This document shows positions 25,504 to 34,833 of a stretch of 64,000 nucleotides of DNA, one piece after another. The stretch is taken from assembly GCA_024398515.1 (NCBI GenBank), contig JAKSIZ010000001.1, positions 1 to 64,000 on the forward strand, in the 5' to 3' direction. This DNA comes from Bacteroidaceae bacterium (GTDB lineage: Bacteria > Bacteroidota > Bacteroidia > Bacteroidales > Bacteroidaceae). The notes below the pieces were generated by a model. That model saw only the letters and a program-made list of their open reading frames with translations, was not told the DNA's origin and did no database searches. The stretch's first letter is position 1. Every line of letters starts with the position of its first letter. Position numbers and translations under genes: made by a program.

Positions 25504-25552
25504 TGCGAAAGACTGAACGTCGCAACCGCACGACTTGAACGCTTGCGATTGA

Positions 25553-25720
25553 CGACTTGAACGCTGACGGTTCTCAAATCGACCGTTATACTCTAAAAAA
25601 CATTGCTGCAATGTTGACTCGAACATTGTAGCAATGTTGAGTTGAACATTGCAGCAATGTTTGTCCGACTTAAGCGTTCAACCTTTGTACCCTATCCGCA
25701 CGACTTGCGAAAGCCTAACG
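25553..25720. repeat. Triple-palindrome element, copy 3
   Basis: Units at 25599-25615, 25622-25638 (AACATTGTAGCAATGTT, imperfect) and 25645-25661, 23-bp period. The right arm 25670-25720 is, apart from a few mismatches, the reverse complement of the left arm of copy 1 (10136-10186). On the left, TTGAACGCT occurs twice (25535 and 25557), as if the arm were duplicated. It fills most of the gap between the superoxide reductase gene and the HigB-like gene. Confidence 0.9.
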
Positions 25721-25817
25721 CACAAGTCGGGCAACGCAATCGCACGATATTAACAACCATCTAATACGATGAATGCAAAAAAATGGCAATAAATTAGGCA
25801 GATTAGCAAATATTTAT

Positions 25818-25825
25818 TACCTTTG
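25818..25825 (+). promoter_or_regulatory. -7 element of the higBA-type operon
   Basis: TACCTTTG fits TAnnTTTG and lies 33 bases before the toxin ATG. The -33 region at the standard distance reads TAGG, a poor match. Confidence 0.45.
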
Positions 25826-25858
25826 CCCACGTAAATTTTAATCGAATGCTGATAGGCA

Positions 25859-26155
25859 ATGAGAATAATTGCACGTAAGACAATAGTTGACTACTACACG
25901 AAGCATCCAAAAGCAAAAGATGCATTGGAAGAATGGTTTCATAAAGTTCAAAAAGCCGAATGGAAGAATTTTTCCGACATGCGAAAGACATTCAACAGTG
26001 TTGATAGCGTAGGCAACAAAAGGTATGTATTCAACATCAAAGGGAATGACTTTAGACTTGTTGCAATAGTAAAGTTTACTCCGTCGCACGTATTGATTAG
26101 GTTCATTGGTACACATGCTGAATACGATAAAATAAAGGACATACAAAACATATAA
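25859..26155 (+). CDS. higB: HigB-family toxin (mRNA interferase)
   Basis: A 98-residue protein of the HigB toxin family (RelE superfamily), expected to cut mRNA on the ribosome. KYVFNIKGNDFRLVAIVKF-like strands (RYVFNIKGNDFRLVAIV, about residues 55-71) and the C-terminal VLIRFIGTHAEYDKI are characteristic. Length is complete, unlike the remnant at 1547-1693, which belongs to a different HigB subtype. The antitoxin gene follows after four bases. Function is inferred from family. Confidence 0.88.
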   Translation: MRIIARKTIVDYYTKHPKAKDALEEWFHKVQKAEWKNFSDMRKTFNSVDSVGNKRYVFNIKGNDFRLVAIVKFTPSHVLIRFIGTHAEYDKIKDIQNI

Positions 26156-26159
26156 AATA

Positions 26160-26522
26160 ATGAAGATTACAAGCGAGCAAGGATACAACCTGGCACTGTC
26201 AAGGCTGGAAGAATTGGAAGACATAGTGTCTGAAAGCACTCCTGAAACCGACAAGAACTATAAGGAAATGGACTCTTTGATAGAAGCCATAGACTCATAC
26301 GAGGCAATACATTATCCTATTGGCAAGCCTTCTTTGGCTGCAACGCTCCAACTGAGAATGTATGAGATGAACCTGACGAAGACCAAAATGTCGCAAATCA
26401 TCGGTGTCAGTTCCTCGGCAATCAGTCGTTATCTCACGGGAAAATCAGAGCCTTCACTTACCGTTGCACGGCGAATATGCAACTCATTAAAGATAGATCC
26501 AGCCATCGTGCTCGGTGTATAA
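26160..26522 (+). CDS. higA: HigA-family antitoxin
   Basis: A 120-residue antitoxin. The N-terminal half is acidic and helical (toxin-binding), and the C-terminal half has an XRE helix-turn-helix ([20 protein letters not shown], about residues 79-98). It starts four bases after the toxin stop; such pairs are normally autorepressed by the antitoxin. The next gene, recR, starts 37 bases after it, possibly on the same transcript. Confidence 0.87.
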   Translation: MKITSEQGYNLALSRLEELEDIVSESTPETDKNYKEMDSLIEAIDSYEAIHYPIGKPSLAATLQLRMYEMNLTKTKMSQIIGVSSSAISRYLTGKSEPSLTVARRICNSLKIDPAIVLGV

Positions 26523-26559
26523 GGCAATATTTAAATCTGATTTTGACAAAGCAGACGGA

Positions 26560-27174
26560 ATGATTCAGCAGTTACAATCACAGTTGTTGGACAAGGCAGT
26601 GTCGGAGTTCGCGAAACTTCCAGGCATAGGCCGCAAGTCGGCATTGCGCCTTGTGCTGCATCTGCTGCGACAAAGCGACGAAGACGTAAAGGCATTCACC
26701 GAATCTTTAGACACGCTGAAGAGAGAGATACGCCATTGCCGCGTGTGCCACAACATAAGCGATACGGAGGTTTGTCCGATATGCAGCAACCCTCGACGCG
26801 ATGCTTCGCAGATATGTGTAGTGGAAAACATTCAGGATGTAATGGCTATTGAGAACACCATGAAGTTTAATGGGCTCTATCATGTGCTCGGAGGACTCAT
26901 CTCGCCAATGGACGGCATCGGACCTTCTGACCTTGAAATAGACTCACTCTGCGAGAGAGTAGCCAGCGGCGAAGTGAAGGAAGTAATCTTCGCATTGAGC
27001 AGTACGATGGAAGGCGACACCACGGCATTCTTCATCTATCGCAAGTTGCAGCAATACGATGTGCCTGTCTCAGCCATAGCACGAGGCATATCCGTGGGCG
27101 ATGAATTGGAATATACAGACGAACTGACCCTTGGAAGGTCGATACAAAACAGGACAAGATATGAAGGAAAATAA
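26560..27174 (+). CDS. recR: Recombination protein RecR
   Basis: A 204-residue protein of the RecFOR pathway that helps load RecA at gaps. It shows the N-terminal helix-hairpin-helix ([18 protein letters not shown]), a C4 zinc finger (C60, C63, C72, C75) and a Toprim domain ([14 protein letters not shown]). The start at 26560 matches the family; an in-frame GTG at 26515 overlaps the antitoxin gene and adds an unrelated 15 residues. The 3' end overlaps the next gene by 14 bases. Confidence 0.95.
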   Translation: MIQQLQSQLLDKAVSEFAKLPGIGRKSALRLVLHLLRQSDEDVKAFTESLDTLKREIRHCRVCHNISDTEVCPICSNPRRDASQICVVENIQDVMAIENTMKFNGLYHVLGGLISPMDGIGPSDLEIDSLCERVASGEVKEVIFALSSTMEGDTTAFFIYRKLQQYDVPVSAIARGISVGDELEYTDELTLGRSIQNRTRYEGK

Positions 27175-27655
27175 GACAGAAGGCAGCATGACACTGCGCG
27201 AGGCGAAGAAGGAACTGAACAAATTCTTCGTCACAATGCTTTGCATCAGCATAGTAATAGTGGTATTGTTCGAGACGGGAGTGCTCGATTATTGGAAGGG
27301 AGAGTATGCCGGAATGAAAAACTTTGAGTTCATCGTGCTCACCGTAATGGAGGTTTTGACCATCGCAAGCATACCATTTGCACTGAAACTGCTGAAGATG
27401 AAGTTCGTGAAACGCAAGTTCGACGCAGCCGAAGACCGCGTGACGAAGTATAAGGAACTGTCGTTGATAAGGATGGAGATACTCATCATGCCGATGATAA
27501 TCAACATTTTCTGCTATTACTTATTCATGCAGACATCGTTTGGTTACATGGCAATAATACAGTTGATATGCCTTTGCTTCGTATGTCCAACCATGTCGCG
27601 ATGCGAAAGAGAAGCCATAAAAGAGCCTGAAAATGGAGAACAACAGCAAGACTAA
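27161..27655 (+). CDS. Hypothetical inner-membrane protein
   Basis: A 164-residue protein not assigned to a family. Hydrophobic segments at about residues 23-39, 56-75, 107-123 and 125-142 suggest four membrane helices; both ends are polar and charged (C-terminal [10 protein letters not shown]). The ATG at 27161 lies inside the end of recR and the 3' end overlaps the following glycosyltransferase by 23 bases, so all three are tightly coupled. The overlap on both sides is good evidence that it is real. Confidence 0.7.
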   Translation: MKENKTEGSMTLREAKKELNKFFVTMLCISIVIVVLFETGVLDYWKGEYAGMKNFEFIVLTVMEVLTIASIPFALKLLKMKFVKRKFDAAEDRVTKYKELSLIRMEILIMPMIINIFCYYLFMQTSFGYMAIIQLICLCFVCPTMSRCEREAIKEPENGEQQQD

Positions 27656-28817
27656 AATATCAGTCATCATTGTCAACTACAACGTAAAGTATTATCTCGA
27701 GCAATGTCTTTATACAGTAATGAAGGCAACAAACGGGATGAAACGCGAGATTTTCGTGTTCGACAATAACTCATCCGACGGATCTGTTGAGTATCTGAAA
27801 CTGCGTTATCCGCTCGTCACCTTCATCTCAAGCATTCACAACGTAGGCTTTGCACGAGGCAACAACACCGCAATAAGGCAAAGCACAGGCGAGTATGTGC
27901 TGCTTCTGAACCCCGACACATTCATAGGCGAGAACGTGATAAGCGACGCCATCGACTTCCTCGACGCTCATCCCGACGCAGGATCATGCGGAGTGATGAT
28001 GCATTCTGCCGATGGAAAGTTCGCACCAGAGTCTCGTCGTGGGCTTCCTACAATCATGACTTCGTTCCTCAAGATGATTGGCAAGACGGAAAGATACTAT
28101 ATGAGTTACCTGCCAAAAGACGAACCATCACAGATTGATGTGGTTAGCGGCGCATTCTTCATGGCACGGCGTGAGGCACTCGACAAGGTAGGTTTGCTCG
28201 ATACAGAATACTTCATGTATGGCGAAGACATTGACCTTTCATATAGAATACGCAAGGGAGGATACAACAATTACTATCTTCCACTGAAGATATTGCACTA
28301 TAAAGGCGAAAGTACACAGAAGACAAGTTTCCGCTATGTGCATGTCTTCTACAAGGCTATGCTCATATTCTTCCGCAAATACTATGGGCATCTGAGTTTC
28401 ATTGTGACTATTCCCGTGCAACTTGCAATACTGTTCAAGGCAATGATAGCCTACGTCTATCTGCAGTGCAGGGGACTTAAGAAGCAACTTGGATTGCTGG
28501 ATATGGTGCGCGAAGAGAGCGAATACCTGTTTATTGGCTCTGACGAGATGACGGAAACATGCATAAACAAGGCAAAGGAAAAGGGACTCCGCGCAAAGGC
28601 TGTGGTAGGAAACGACTGCACAATGCCGAATGGACATCATGAACTATCGGACATTATCGACCCGAGCATAAAGACATTTGTGGTGTACGACACAGGTTCA
28701 TACAGCTATAGGCACATACTCGACATCATGACAAAGTCGCCTTCCGACAAGATACGCCTCGGTACATACAGCAACAAAACAGAACTGATAATAACGGAAG
28801 AGCACGTTATCTCTTAA
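27633..28817 (+). CDS. Glycosyltransferase family 2 with membrane segment and C-terminal extension
   Basis: A 394-residue enzyme. The GT2 domain (residues 1-250) has ISVIIVNYNV at the start, FDNNSSDGS for nucleotide binding, LLLNPDT (DxD-like) and YGEDIDLSYR, like WbbL-type rhamnosyltransferases. A hydrophobic stretch (about 250-276, LSFIVTIPVQLAILFKAMIAYV) may anchor it. The final 95 or so residues (from SEYLFIGSDEM) look like a small alpha/beta domain not usual for the family. Likely acts on a cell-envelope glycan; the substrate is unknown. Confidence 0.83.
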   Translation: MENNSKTKISVIIVNYNVKYYLEQCLYTVMKATNGMKREIFVFDNNSSDGSVEYLKLRYPLVTFISSIHNVGFARGNNTAIRQSTGEYVLLLNPDTFIGENVISDAIDFLDAHPDAGSCGVMMHSADGKFAPESRRGLPTIMTSFLKMIGKTERYYMSYLPKDEPSQIDVVSGAFFMARREALDKVGLLDTEYFMYGEDIDLSYRIRKGGYNNYYLPLKILHYKGESTQKTSFRYVHVFYKAMLIFFRKYYGHLSFIVTIPVQLAILFKAMIAYVYLQCRGLKKQLGLLDMVREESEYLFIGSDEMTETCINKAKEKGLRAKAVVGNDCTMPNGHHELSDIIDPSIKTFVVYDTGSYSYRHILDIMTKSPSDKIRLGTYSNKTELIITEEHVIS

Positions 28818-28842
28818 AAAATGTTAAGTCGAAACATTTTTT
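28816..28842 (+). terminator. Intrinsic terminator after the glycosyltransferase gene
   Basis: AAAAAATGTT (28816-28825) pairs perfectly with AACATTTTTT (28833-28842) around a 7-base loop; the terminal T-run supports termination on the plus strand. It overlaps the stop codon. Confidence 0.65.
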
Positions 28843-28854
28843 CAAGCAAAGAGC

Positions 28855-28884
28855 ATTGGGTTTTGAAAAATATGTGTACCTTTG
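28855..28884 (+). promoter_or_regulatory. Promoter of tRNA-Asp
   Basis: ATTG (28855-28858), 18 bases, TACCTTTG (28877-28884), ending 17 bases before the mature tRNA. Confidence 0.6.
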
Positions 28885-28901
28885 CATCCGCAAAACAGAA
28901 A

Positions 28902-28976
28902 GGTGCGTTAGTTCAGCTTGGTTAGAATGCCTGCCTGTCACGCAGGAGGTCACGAGTTCGAGTCTCGTACGCACCG
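28902..28976 (+). tRNA. tRNA-Asp (anticodon GTC)
   Basis: A cloverleaf can be drawn: acceptor GGTGCGT with ACGCACC; anticodon stem CCTGC with GCAGG around CTGTCAC, so the anticodon is GTC; T stem ACGAG with CTCGT and loop TTCGAGT; discriminator G at 28976. CCA is not encoded and must be added after transcription. It is flanked by its own promoter and terminator. Confidence 0.96.
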
Positions 28977-28980
28977 CAAG

Positions 28981-29012
28981 GACCATCAAGATATATATTG
29001 GTGGTCTTTTTT
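28981..29012 (+). terminator. Intrinsic terminator of tRNA-Asp
   Basis: GACCATCAA (28981-28989) pairs with TTGGTGGTC (28998-29006), including one G-T pair, followed by six T (29007-29012). Confidence 0.8.
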
Positions 29013-29072
29013 ATTTCTATATCACAAGGAGACATATCACAACGCAGAGATAAGCCAAACCAACCCATTGCT

Positions 29073-30107
29073 ATGATGAAACGATTGTTACACAATCCTT
29101 TGACGTTGGCATTTCATTTTGCCCTGACACTGATGCTTATTGGCGCAATAATCACCCACTATTATGGTGACAGTGCTATGCTGTCGCTCAGAGTTGGCGA
29201 GAATTCAAACATGGCTGTAGGGGAAGATGGCAGGGTAATGGACTTACCTTTCTCCGTAAAGCTCAATAAGTTTTCCGTAGAGACATACGAGGACGGCAAG
29301 ACACACAAGAACTATATATCGCATATTACCATCTTTTTTCTTGAAAACTCGGGAAAGAAGACTGCCCATGATGCAAAGGTGGCGATGAACTATCCGTACC
29401 ACGTAGCCTCGATTATGGGTTTTGGATGTATCGGAGCAGAGTATTCGCTTCTCCAGGTGTCGTACGATTCCGACCTAAACGGCACAACACTTCTGGTTCA
29501 ACATGACCCTTGGGGCATTGGAATTACCTTCTGCGGTTATTACATCCTACTTGCCGCTTGCCTGTTTATGTTTGTAAGGTATTGTCATAAACAGCGTCGT
29601 AACAAGACTTATTGGACCTGTTTAGGCATTGCATTCCTTGGGGCATCATCCTATGTCATAAGCAAACTTTTCAGTTCCAGCACACCGCTGATGCCAGTTC
29701 TTCGTTCGCCATATCTTGTGGTTCATGTCGCTATCATCATCATGGCATACATGCTGATGATTTGCATGATGATAATCAGTTTGAAGGCATTATTCAGCAA
29801 ATCTCCTACAATTGGTGGGAATAGAACAAACTTGCTTTTGCCAGCAGTGCTTTTTCTTACCGCCGGCATATTCATCGGTGCTATATGGGCAAATGATTCA
29901 TGGGGAAGATATTGGGGATGGGACCCTAAAGAGACATGGGCACTCGTCACGCTAATCGTATATTCTCTTCCGCTTCATCGCCATTCATTGCGACTTTTCC
30001 GCCATCCGCGCTTTTATCACCTATATATAATTCTTGCCATCCTGAGTGTAATCATCACATATTTCGGCGTGAATTATCTTATAGGAGGTCTGCACAGTTA
30101 CGCATAA
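29073..30107 (+). CDS. ccsA: Cytochrome c biogenesis protein CcsA/ResC-like
   Basis: A 344-residue membrane protein of system II cytochrome c maturation, which delivers and attaches heme outside the inner membrane. After one N-terminal helix (about residues 11-26) comes a periplasmic ResB-like region (about 30-150), then several membrane helices with the tryptophan-rich WWD signature WGRYWGWDPKETWAL (about 282-296). The start at 29073 follows the tRNA terminator; an upstream extension from 28998 overlaps it. The stop lies one base from the end of the convergent glycoside hydrolase gene. Confidence 0.87.
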   Translation: MMKRLLHNPLTLAFHFALTLMLIGAIITHYYGDSAMLSLRVGENSNMAVGEDGRVMDLPFSVKLNKFSVETYEDGKTHKNYISHITIFFLENSGKKTAHDAKVAMNYPYHVASIMGFGCIGAEYSLLQVSYDSDLNGTTLLVQHDPWGIGITFCGYYILLAACLFMFVRYCHKQRRNKTYWTCLGIAFLGASSYVISKLFSSSTPLMPVLRSPYLVVHVAIIIMAYMLMICMMIISLKALFSKSPTIGGNRTNLLLPAVLFLTAGIFIGAIWANDSWGRYWGWDPKETWALVTLIVYSLPLHRHSLRLFRHPRFYHLYIILAILSVIITYFGVNYLIGGLHSYA

Positions 30108-30108
30108 A

Positions 30109-32910
30109 TCAAAGTGGAGAAGATAGTATTATTTGTGCCGTGGAAGTAATGTCGGCAACGTCTATTACGCCATCGGAATTGACATCAGCATTGTCAAATA
30201 TGAAAGAATCACTTTGAGAGCCGAGGATATAGGCGGCTATGGTTGTTATGTCTGCCACATCAATTGCGCCGTCACCATTGGCATCCCCCTTCAAGACTTC
30301 TACCATACCAGCAAGGCGTAGCACTTCTTTTGCGGTAAGAGGATAGTTGTAGATGCGGAAATCATCAATATTTCCTTTGAACAATGGGTCGGATGCATAC
30401 TGGCTGCGACCTATGTAGTTGCGTACCGAAGCAATATCGGATGGGCGGATTGTTATGTCGCTGCTCGATGCAGCTACCTCTCCATCAACATAGAGGCACA
30501 CTGGACCTTCGCCACGAGCAGGTATTGTCACGGCTACATGATGCCAACCATACGACATCTTTGGTACAGATATCACTTGTTCATCGCCTCCATTTCTAAA
30601 GACAAGACGCATATCACTGCCACTGTTTGGCGTAAGGAACATATAATGTTTGTCGTCGTTTCCGAAATCAAAAAGCCTTTGCCACGATGAAGACGACGTC
30701 GGAGCATACACCCATGTGCAGATGCTCATCTGTTTCATACGTCCCAATGATGGCGGCAAGAGCAAATAGTTCGTCGTACCATTGAGGCTGAGTCCGTTTT
30801 CGCCAGTCTTATAGTTCACAAAACTATATGAAGCCTTGCCTGCAATCGAGGCATCAAGCATATTCTCAGTATCGTCCTCGACATTTTTCTCGAAGTCATA
30901 CCTCAACACACACGAAGGCTTGTCGTCGCACATGACGGCAATCGAATCCGATGATGCCGAGAGGTTTCCACTCCTATCTATTGCCTTTATTTTATATAGG
31001 TATTCCTCGCCAACAGCACAAAGATTATCGAGGAATGCCGTGTCAGCAACACATCTGGCAATGCAATCCCACGGTTCAAGGTCGAAAGATAAGTCGCCTT
31101 TCGCCAAAGATACAGCGGCATCAGCACTACGAAGAGCCTTTCGATATACCATATATCCCACAACATCTTCCTCATAATTTGCCTTCCAAGTAAGAAGAAC
31201 CGACGCTGACGCAGGTTGGACCTTCAGTTCTGTTGGTGCTTCAGGGACTTTTATTTCGAGTGCCGCATCAGTTGGCATAAAGCGCCAACGCTGATTTGCC
31301 TCACCAGTAAATTCAGCTTGTTCTATTGCAGCATTGTTTGTAAGTTTCGCTGCACGCACCTGAAGATACAATCCAGAATGCCTACTGCGGATGTAATAGT
31401 CGCCATCACCTGCATATTCTGCACACCATTGTTCGAGTGCACCACCGCCTCCAGCGTATGCGATGAGTGTACCGCCAACGGCAGTGCTCCAGTTCTTCAG
31501 GTCGATATATTGTGTTGAGTCGCGTTCACTCTTCAAAAAGAAATAGGAGAAGTCGCCTCCTACTCTATCGTTTACACGCCTCAAGAGCCAACGCTGATGT
31601 GTGTTCGATTGCCTACCAGTGTATGTGTTTTGCACTATTGATATGCCATTGCCACGTGCACCGTTGTAATAACCAATGCAACGCTGCGAGTTGCGATTCA
31701 TGATTACATAACTTCCCTCTGCCAACTCATACGGTGGAACATCCTCGCCATAAGTTATCTGCATCATGCGTTCTGCGTTGGTTTGTCCTTGCTGATAGCC
31801 AGTGCCGCCAGGAATTGTCATTGAATAGTTATAAACAGGACCATAACCATCGTAATAAACGGGGTGATCGGTCGAGAACATTTCGTATTCACTTGTCTTT
31901 GCCTGACGCTCACTCGTACCGAAGAATGCACGTATGTCGTTCGTCATTCCTCGCGAGTCATAACGATAGACTGCCCCTGCCGACCATGCACTGCGGTTTT
32001 CGGCATAACCAATCTCCTGTCCAAGATACGACGCACGACAGAATTCTCCGCGTGCAATGCCGTCCCATCCCCACCAAACTCCTGACTGAAGTCCATAGTG
32101 AACTCCTATCAAAGCCTCCGCAACATTGTGCATTTCGTCGGCTGTAGCATGATTTTCATCGGCACGGACAGTGCGGAAGAAGTTGGCAAACGAGTCAAAG
32201 CTTCCAGCAAGTTGATGCGTATTGCCTTCGGTGACATACGGTTTCATATAGTTATACCATGACAATGCCTGATCGCAATTAAGCGTATTACCCGCCGAAA
32301 TGCGTATGCCTTCAAGATCTTTGTCTTCTGATATGTAGCGGCATATCTCCTTGAAATCATCCATAGAACCCTGTCCCCACGATGAATAGTCAGGTTCGTT
32401 GAACGGTGATACAGTGGTGACATTGAATCCCTTACTGCGTGCATAGAGCACACTCGCCTTGATGACACGATACCATTCGTAAGGTTTGCCGACGTAGTTC
32501 GCCTTGTTCAATGCCTCGTGGTCGCAATTAAGTATAACATTTCTTACGCCACTAATAGCAATATGATTGAGTCGCGACTGGAGATACGACTTTTGCGTTG
32601 ACGAGAGTTCGCCATTTTCATCAACAAGATAGCTCGGTTGAAACGATATACGTCCCGTTGCCATCACGTCCTTTCCTATATAATTAGTGCCACGCGTAAC
32701 GTTATCTGCACTGTCCCATGCTGTGTCCATACCCCAACTTACTTTGGTCGCATCTCCTGCTACATCAGGCAAAGCCGACACTGAAAACGGCATGAGAACA
32801 GCAGTCTTTTCGTAAGCCTTTAGGAAAGCCGACGAATGCTGCAAACGCTGTGACTGAATGCCTAAGCAAAACACAAGCGATAGAACGAAGAAAAGGATTA
32901 ATCGTTTCAT
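30109..32910 (-). CDS. Secreted multidomain glycoside hydrolase with dockerin-like tail
   Basis: A 933-residue exported enzyme. Signal peptide (1-20); a TIM-barrel-like catalytic part (about 40-390) with the clan GH-A acid/base motif TVSPFNEPDYSSWG (Glu172); a ricin-type lectin module (about 395-560, QRCIGYYN and NQRWRF); a fibronectin type III module (565-670); a LamG/concanavalin-like module (685-860); and two calcium-loop repeats (about 868-925, DANGDGAIDVAD and DVNSDGVIDVAD). It is the last gene of the SusCD operon and likely the only enzyme there. The exact family is not certain; GH30-like endo-activity is the best guess. Confidence 0.75.
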   Translation of the reverse strand: MKRLILFFVLSLVFCLGIQSQRLQHSSAFLKAYEKTAVLMPFSVSALPDVAGDATKVSWGMDTAWDSADNVTRGTNYIGKDVMATGRISFQPSYLVDENGELSSTQKSYLQSRLNHIAISGVRNVILNCDHEALNKANYVGKPYEWYRVIKASVLYARSKGFNVTTVSPFNEPDYSSWGQGSMDDFKEICRYISEDKDLEGIRISAGNTLNCDQALSWYNYMKPYVTEGNTHQLAGSFDSFANFFRTVRADENHATADEMHNVAEALIGVHYGLQSGVWWGWDGIARGEFCRASYLGQEIGYAENRSAWSAGAVYRYDSRGMTNDIRAFFGTSERQAKTSEYEMFSTDHPVYYDGYGPVYNYSMTIPGGTGYQQGQTNAERMMQITYGEDVPPYELAEGSYVIMNRNSQRCIGYYNGARGNGISIVQNTYTGRQSNTHQRWLLRRVNDRVGGDFSYFFLKSERDSTQYIDLKNWSTAVGGTLIAYAGGGGALEQWCAEYAGDGDYYIRSRHSGLYLQVRAAKLTNNAAIEQAEFTGEANQRWRFMPTDAALEIKVPEAPTELKVQPASASVLLTWKANYEEDVVGYMVYRKALRSADAAVSLAKGDLSFDLEPWDCIARCVADTAFLDNLCAVGEEYLYKIKAIDRSGNLSASSDSIAVMCDDKPSCVLRYDFEKNVEDDTENMLDASIAGKASYSFVNYKTGENGLSLNGTTNYLLLPPSLGRMKQMSICTWVYAPTSSSSWQRLFDFGNDDKHYMFLTPNSGSDMRLVFRNGGDEQVISVPKMSYGWHHVAVTIPARGEGPVCLYVDGEVAASSSDITIRPSDIASVRNYIGRSQYASDPLFKGNIDDFRIYNYPLTAKEVLRLAGMVEVLKGDANGDGAIDVADITTIAAYILGSQSDSFIFDNADVNSDGVIDVADITSTAQIILSSPL

Positions 32911-32989
32911 TTATCAAATATATTAATATTATAGGTCGCTCTACTTTACAGTTTCATAACCACAGCATAGGTTTCAGAAAAGTATATTG

Positions 32990-34753
32990 CTATTTCTTCG
33001 CACCTATCTGGTTCTTCCATCCGAGATACCAATTCGATGGATTGGTGAGATCCTTTTGTATCAGCGACTTCATCTCGTCGCGCTTGCCATTACCACGACG
33101 TGAATAGATGCGGTCAGCAAGATATGACGGTTGGTTGCGGCGAAGTGCCACACGCATTAGGTCGTAGAAGCGGTATCCCTCAAAGGCAAATTCAAGTGCC
33201 TCTTCATCTACAATCATGTCCTCAACCATGTCAATCTGCCATTGTATGAGTGCAATGGAGTCGGTGATAGTCGAATCGTATGGCATCTGATAGTAGATGT
33301 TTGCCGGTGAGAAACCAGAACCACGGCTGTGAATACCCATTGTGTTCGAATTGGTTGCAAACTCGTCGCGAGGATCATAAACGCCGTATCGAGTATTAGG
33401 GAAGCTGAACTGTGCCAACTTGAGCGAGTCCTTCGTGTAATGAGGAATGATACTGTCGTTGATTATTCTATCGTTGATACCCGATGCAAGTATCTGATAT
33501 GCGAAACGTGGATAGCCTGCACGGTTGAAGGCTTCAGCCAATCGAAGGTAAATCAACTGGCGACGATAGATATGGATGTTGCGAGTTATGAACTTTAGTA
33601 TATTCTGAGAAGTATATTTGTCACCATTCGCATTGACTGCATTTTCGCTTGTTGACCAGAATGCAGACAGACGAAGGTCGCCAGACTTATTGTTTGACAA
33701 CGTGCGAGGAGGATAGACAAACTGCTTGTTCTCATAGTGGCAATACACTTGTTTAGCAGAGAGGTCTATCATTCCCTTTGATGGAGTAAGGCTACACTTA
33801 TAGTCGTTGTCGGCACTCGTGTTGTAGATGTTGCGCAACTGGCTGTAATATCCTTCGGAAGGAATAGAGTCGCCTGGGATAAGGGAAATGATTTCAGATT
33901 GTGCTGCATTCGCTTCATCACTGAGACTCGACTGCAAAGAAGACACAGTTGTACTCCAGTTTGAACTCTTCCATTCTATTGAGTTCACTCCAGTTGAATA
34001 GGTAGAGTTCGTACCATTACGCTTCGTGATATAATCATAATAGCATCGTGCAGCTGTCATATACCTTCCTGCCCAAAGGTTCAAGTCGCCAAGAATGATG
34101 TTTATCGGTATATAAAACAGTCGTGAAGGCACACCTTTTATGTCGCCTAAAGATGGAAATTCAATATCTGCAAGGTATTGCAAGCTATCCTCATCAAGGA
34201 AGTATTCGCATACGCCTTGTATGTCTTTACGCGGATAATCACGTTCTGCATCCTCCTTTGTCAAGATTGGTGTGGTGACGAAAGGCACGTTACCATAGAC
34301 CATAGCGAGTTGGAGATAAGTCCAAGCACGTATGCCCTTAACCACAGCATACTCGCCTTTGAAGATATATTCATTACGATTGTTCTTCAAAGCAGTGTCG
34401 GCATGGGCAATATAATAGTTGCAGTTGTTGATAACAGCGTAATAGTCGCGCGGAGTATTATACGCGTTGCTATCATTTACATTGAACATTGCGATGTCGC
34501 GAAGGTCAGCCGACGTAGCATTTGTAACATCAACCAAGTCGCCCATTGCCTCGCCAAAGAGTACAGTACGGTCGCCTATCGCCTGAAGTTTGTTAAGGAT
34601 TCCGATAAGCGAATATATCGTATCATTGGCATTATGCAGATGTTCATCCTCGGCAAAGATGACATGAGTCGAATCTGTTTCGAAGAAATCGGAACATCCT
34701 ACAACAGAGGAAAGTATAGTAGTGAAAACAAAAATCCTAATTATCTTTTTCAT
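32990..34753 (-). CDS. SusD-like outer-membrane glycan-binding lipoprotein (second module)
   Basis: A 587-residue RagB/SusD-family lipoprotein. Signal peptide with lipobox SVVGC (Cys20) and an acidic residue at +2, consistent with surface export in Bacteroidetes. SusD features are the N-terminal DRTVLFGEAMGDL region, helical repeats, YPRKDIQGVCEYF, and a C-terminal EEALEFAFEGYRFYDLMR motif. It pairs with the SusC-like receptor 80 bases upstream and precedes the hydrolase gene, so it presumably captures that enzyme's glycan substrate for uptake. Confidence 0.92.
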   Translation of the reverse strand: MKKIIRIFVFTTILSSVVGCSDFFETDSTHVIFAEDEHLHNANDTIYSLIGILNKLQAIGDRTVLFGEAMGDLVDVTNATSADLRDIAMFNVNDSNAYNTPRDYYAVINNCNYYIAHADTALKNNRNEYIFKGEYAVVKGIRAWTYLQLAMVYGNVPFVTTPILTKEDAERDYPRKDIQGVCEYFLDEDSLQYLADIEFPSLGDIKGVPSRLFYIPINIILGDLNLWAGRYMTAARCYYDYITKRNGTNSTYSTGVNSIEWKSSNWSTTVSSLQSSLSDEANAAQSEIISLIPGDSIPSEGYYSQLRNIYNTSADNDYKCSLTPSKGMIDLSAKQVYCHYENKQFVYPPRTLSNNKSGDLRLSAFWSTSENAVNANGDKYTSQNILKFITRNIHIYRRQLIYLRLAEAFNRAGYPRFAYQILASGINDRIINDSIIPHYTKDSLKLAQFSFPNTRYGVYDPRDEFATNSNTMGIHSRGSGFSPANIYYQMPYDSTITDSIALIQWQIDMVEDMIVDEEALEFAFEGYRFYDLMRVALRRNQPSYLADRIYSRRGNGKRDEMKSLIQKDLTNPSNWYLGWKNQIGAKK

Positions 34754-34833
34754 ACTCTATATTACTATTTGACTTTTTTACAATTTTACTCTTATCTTTT
34801 CTCCTATCCTTGGGAAAGGGTTAGTGGGAGGTT

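Noticed and set aside
26515..26559. Upstream extension of recR from a GTG
   Set aside because: It overlaps the antitoxin gene and the RecR family begins at the ATG at 26560.
30109..32910. Cellulosome interpretation of the dockerin-like tail
   Set aside because: No cohesin or scaffoldin is visible, and such tails are common on secreted proteins in Prevotella and Bacteroides.
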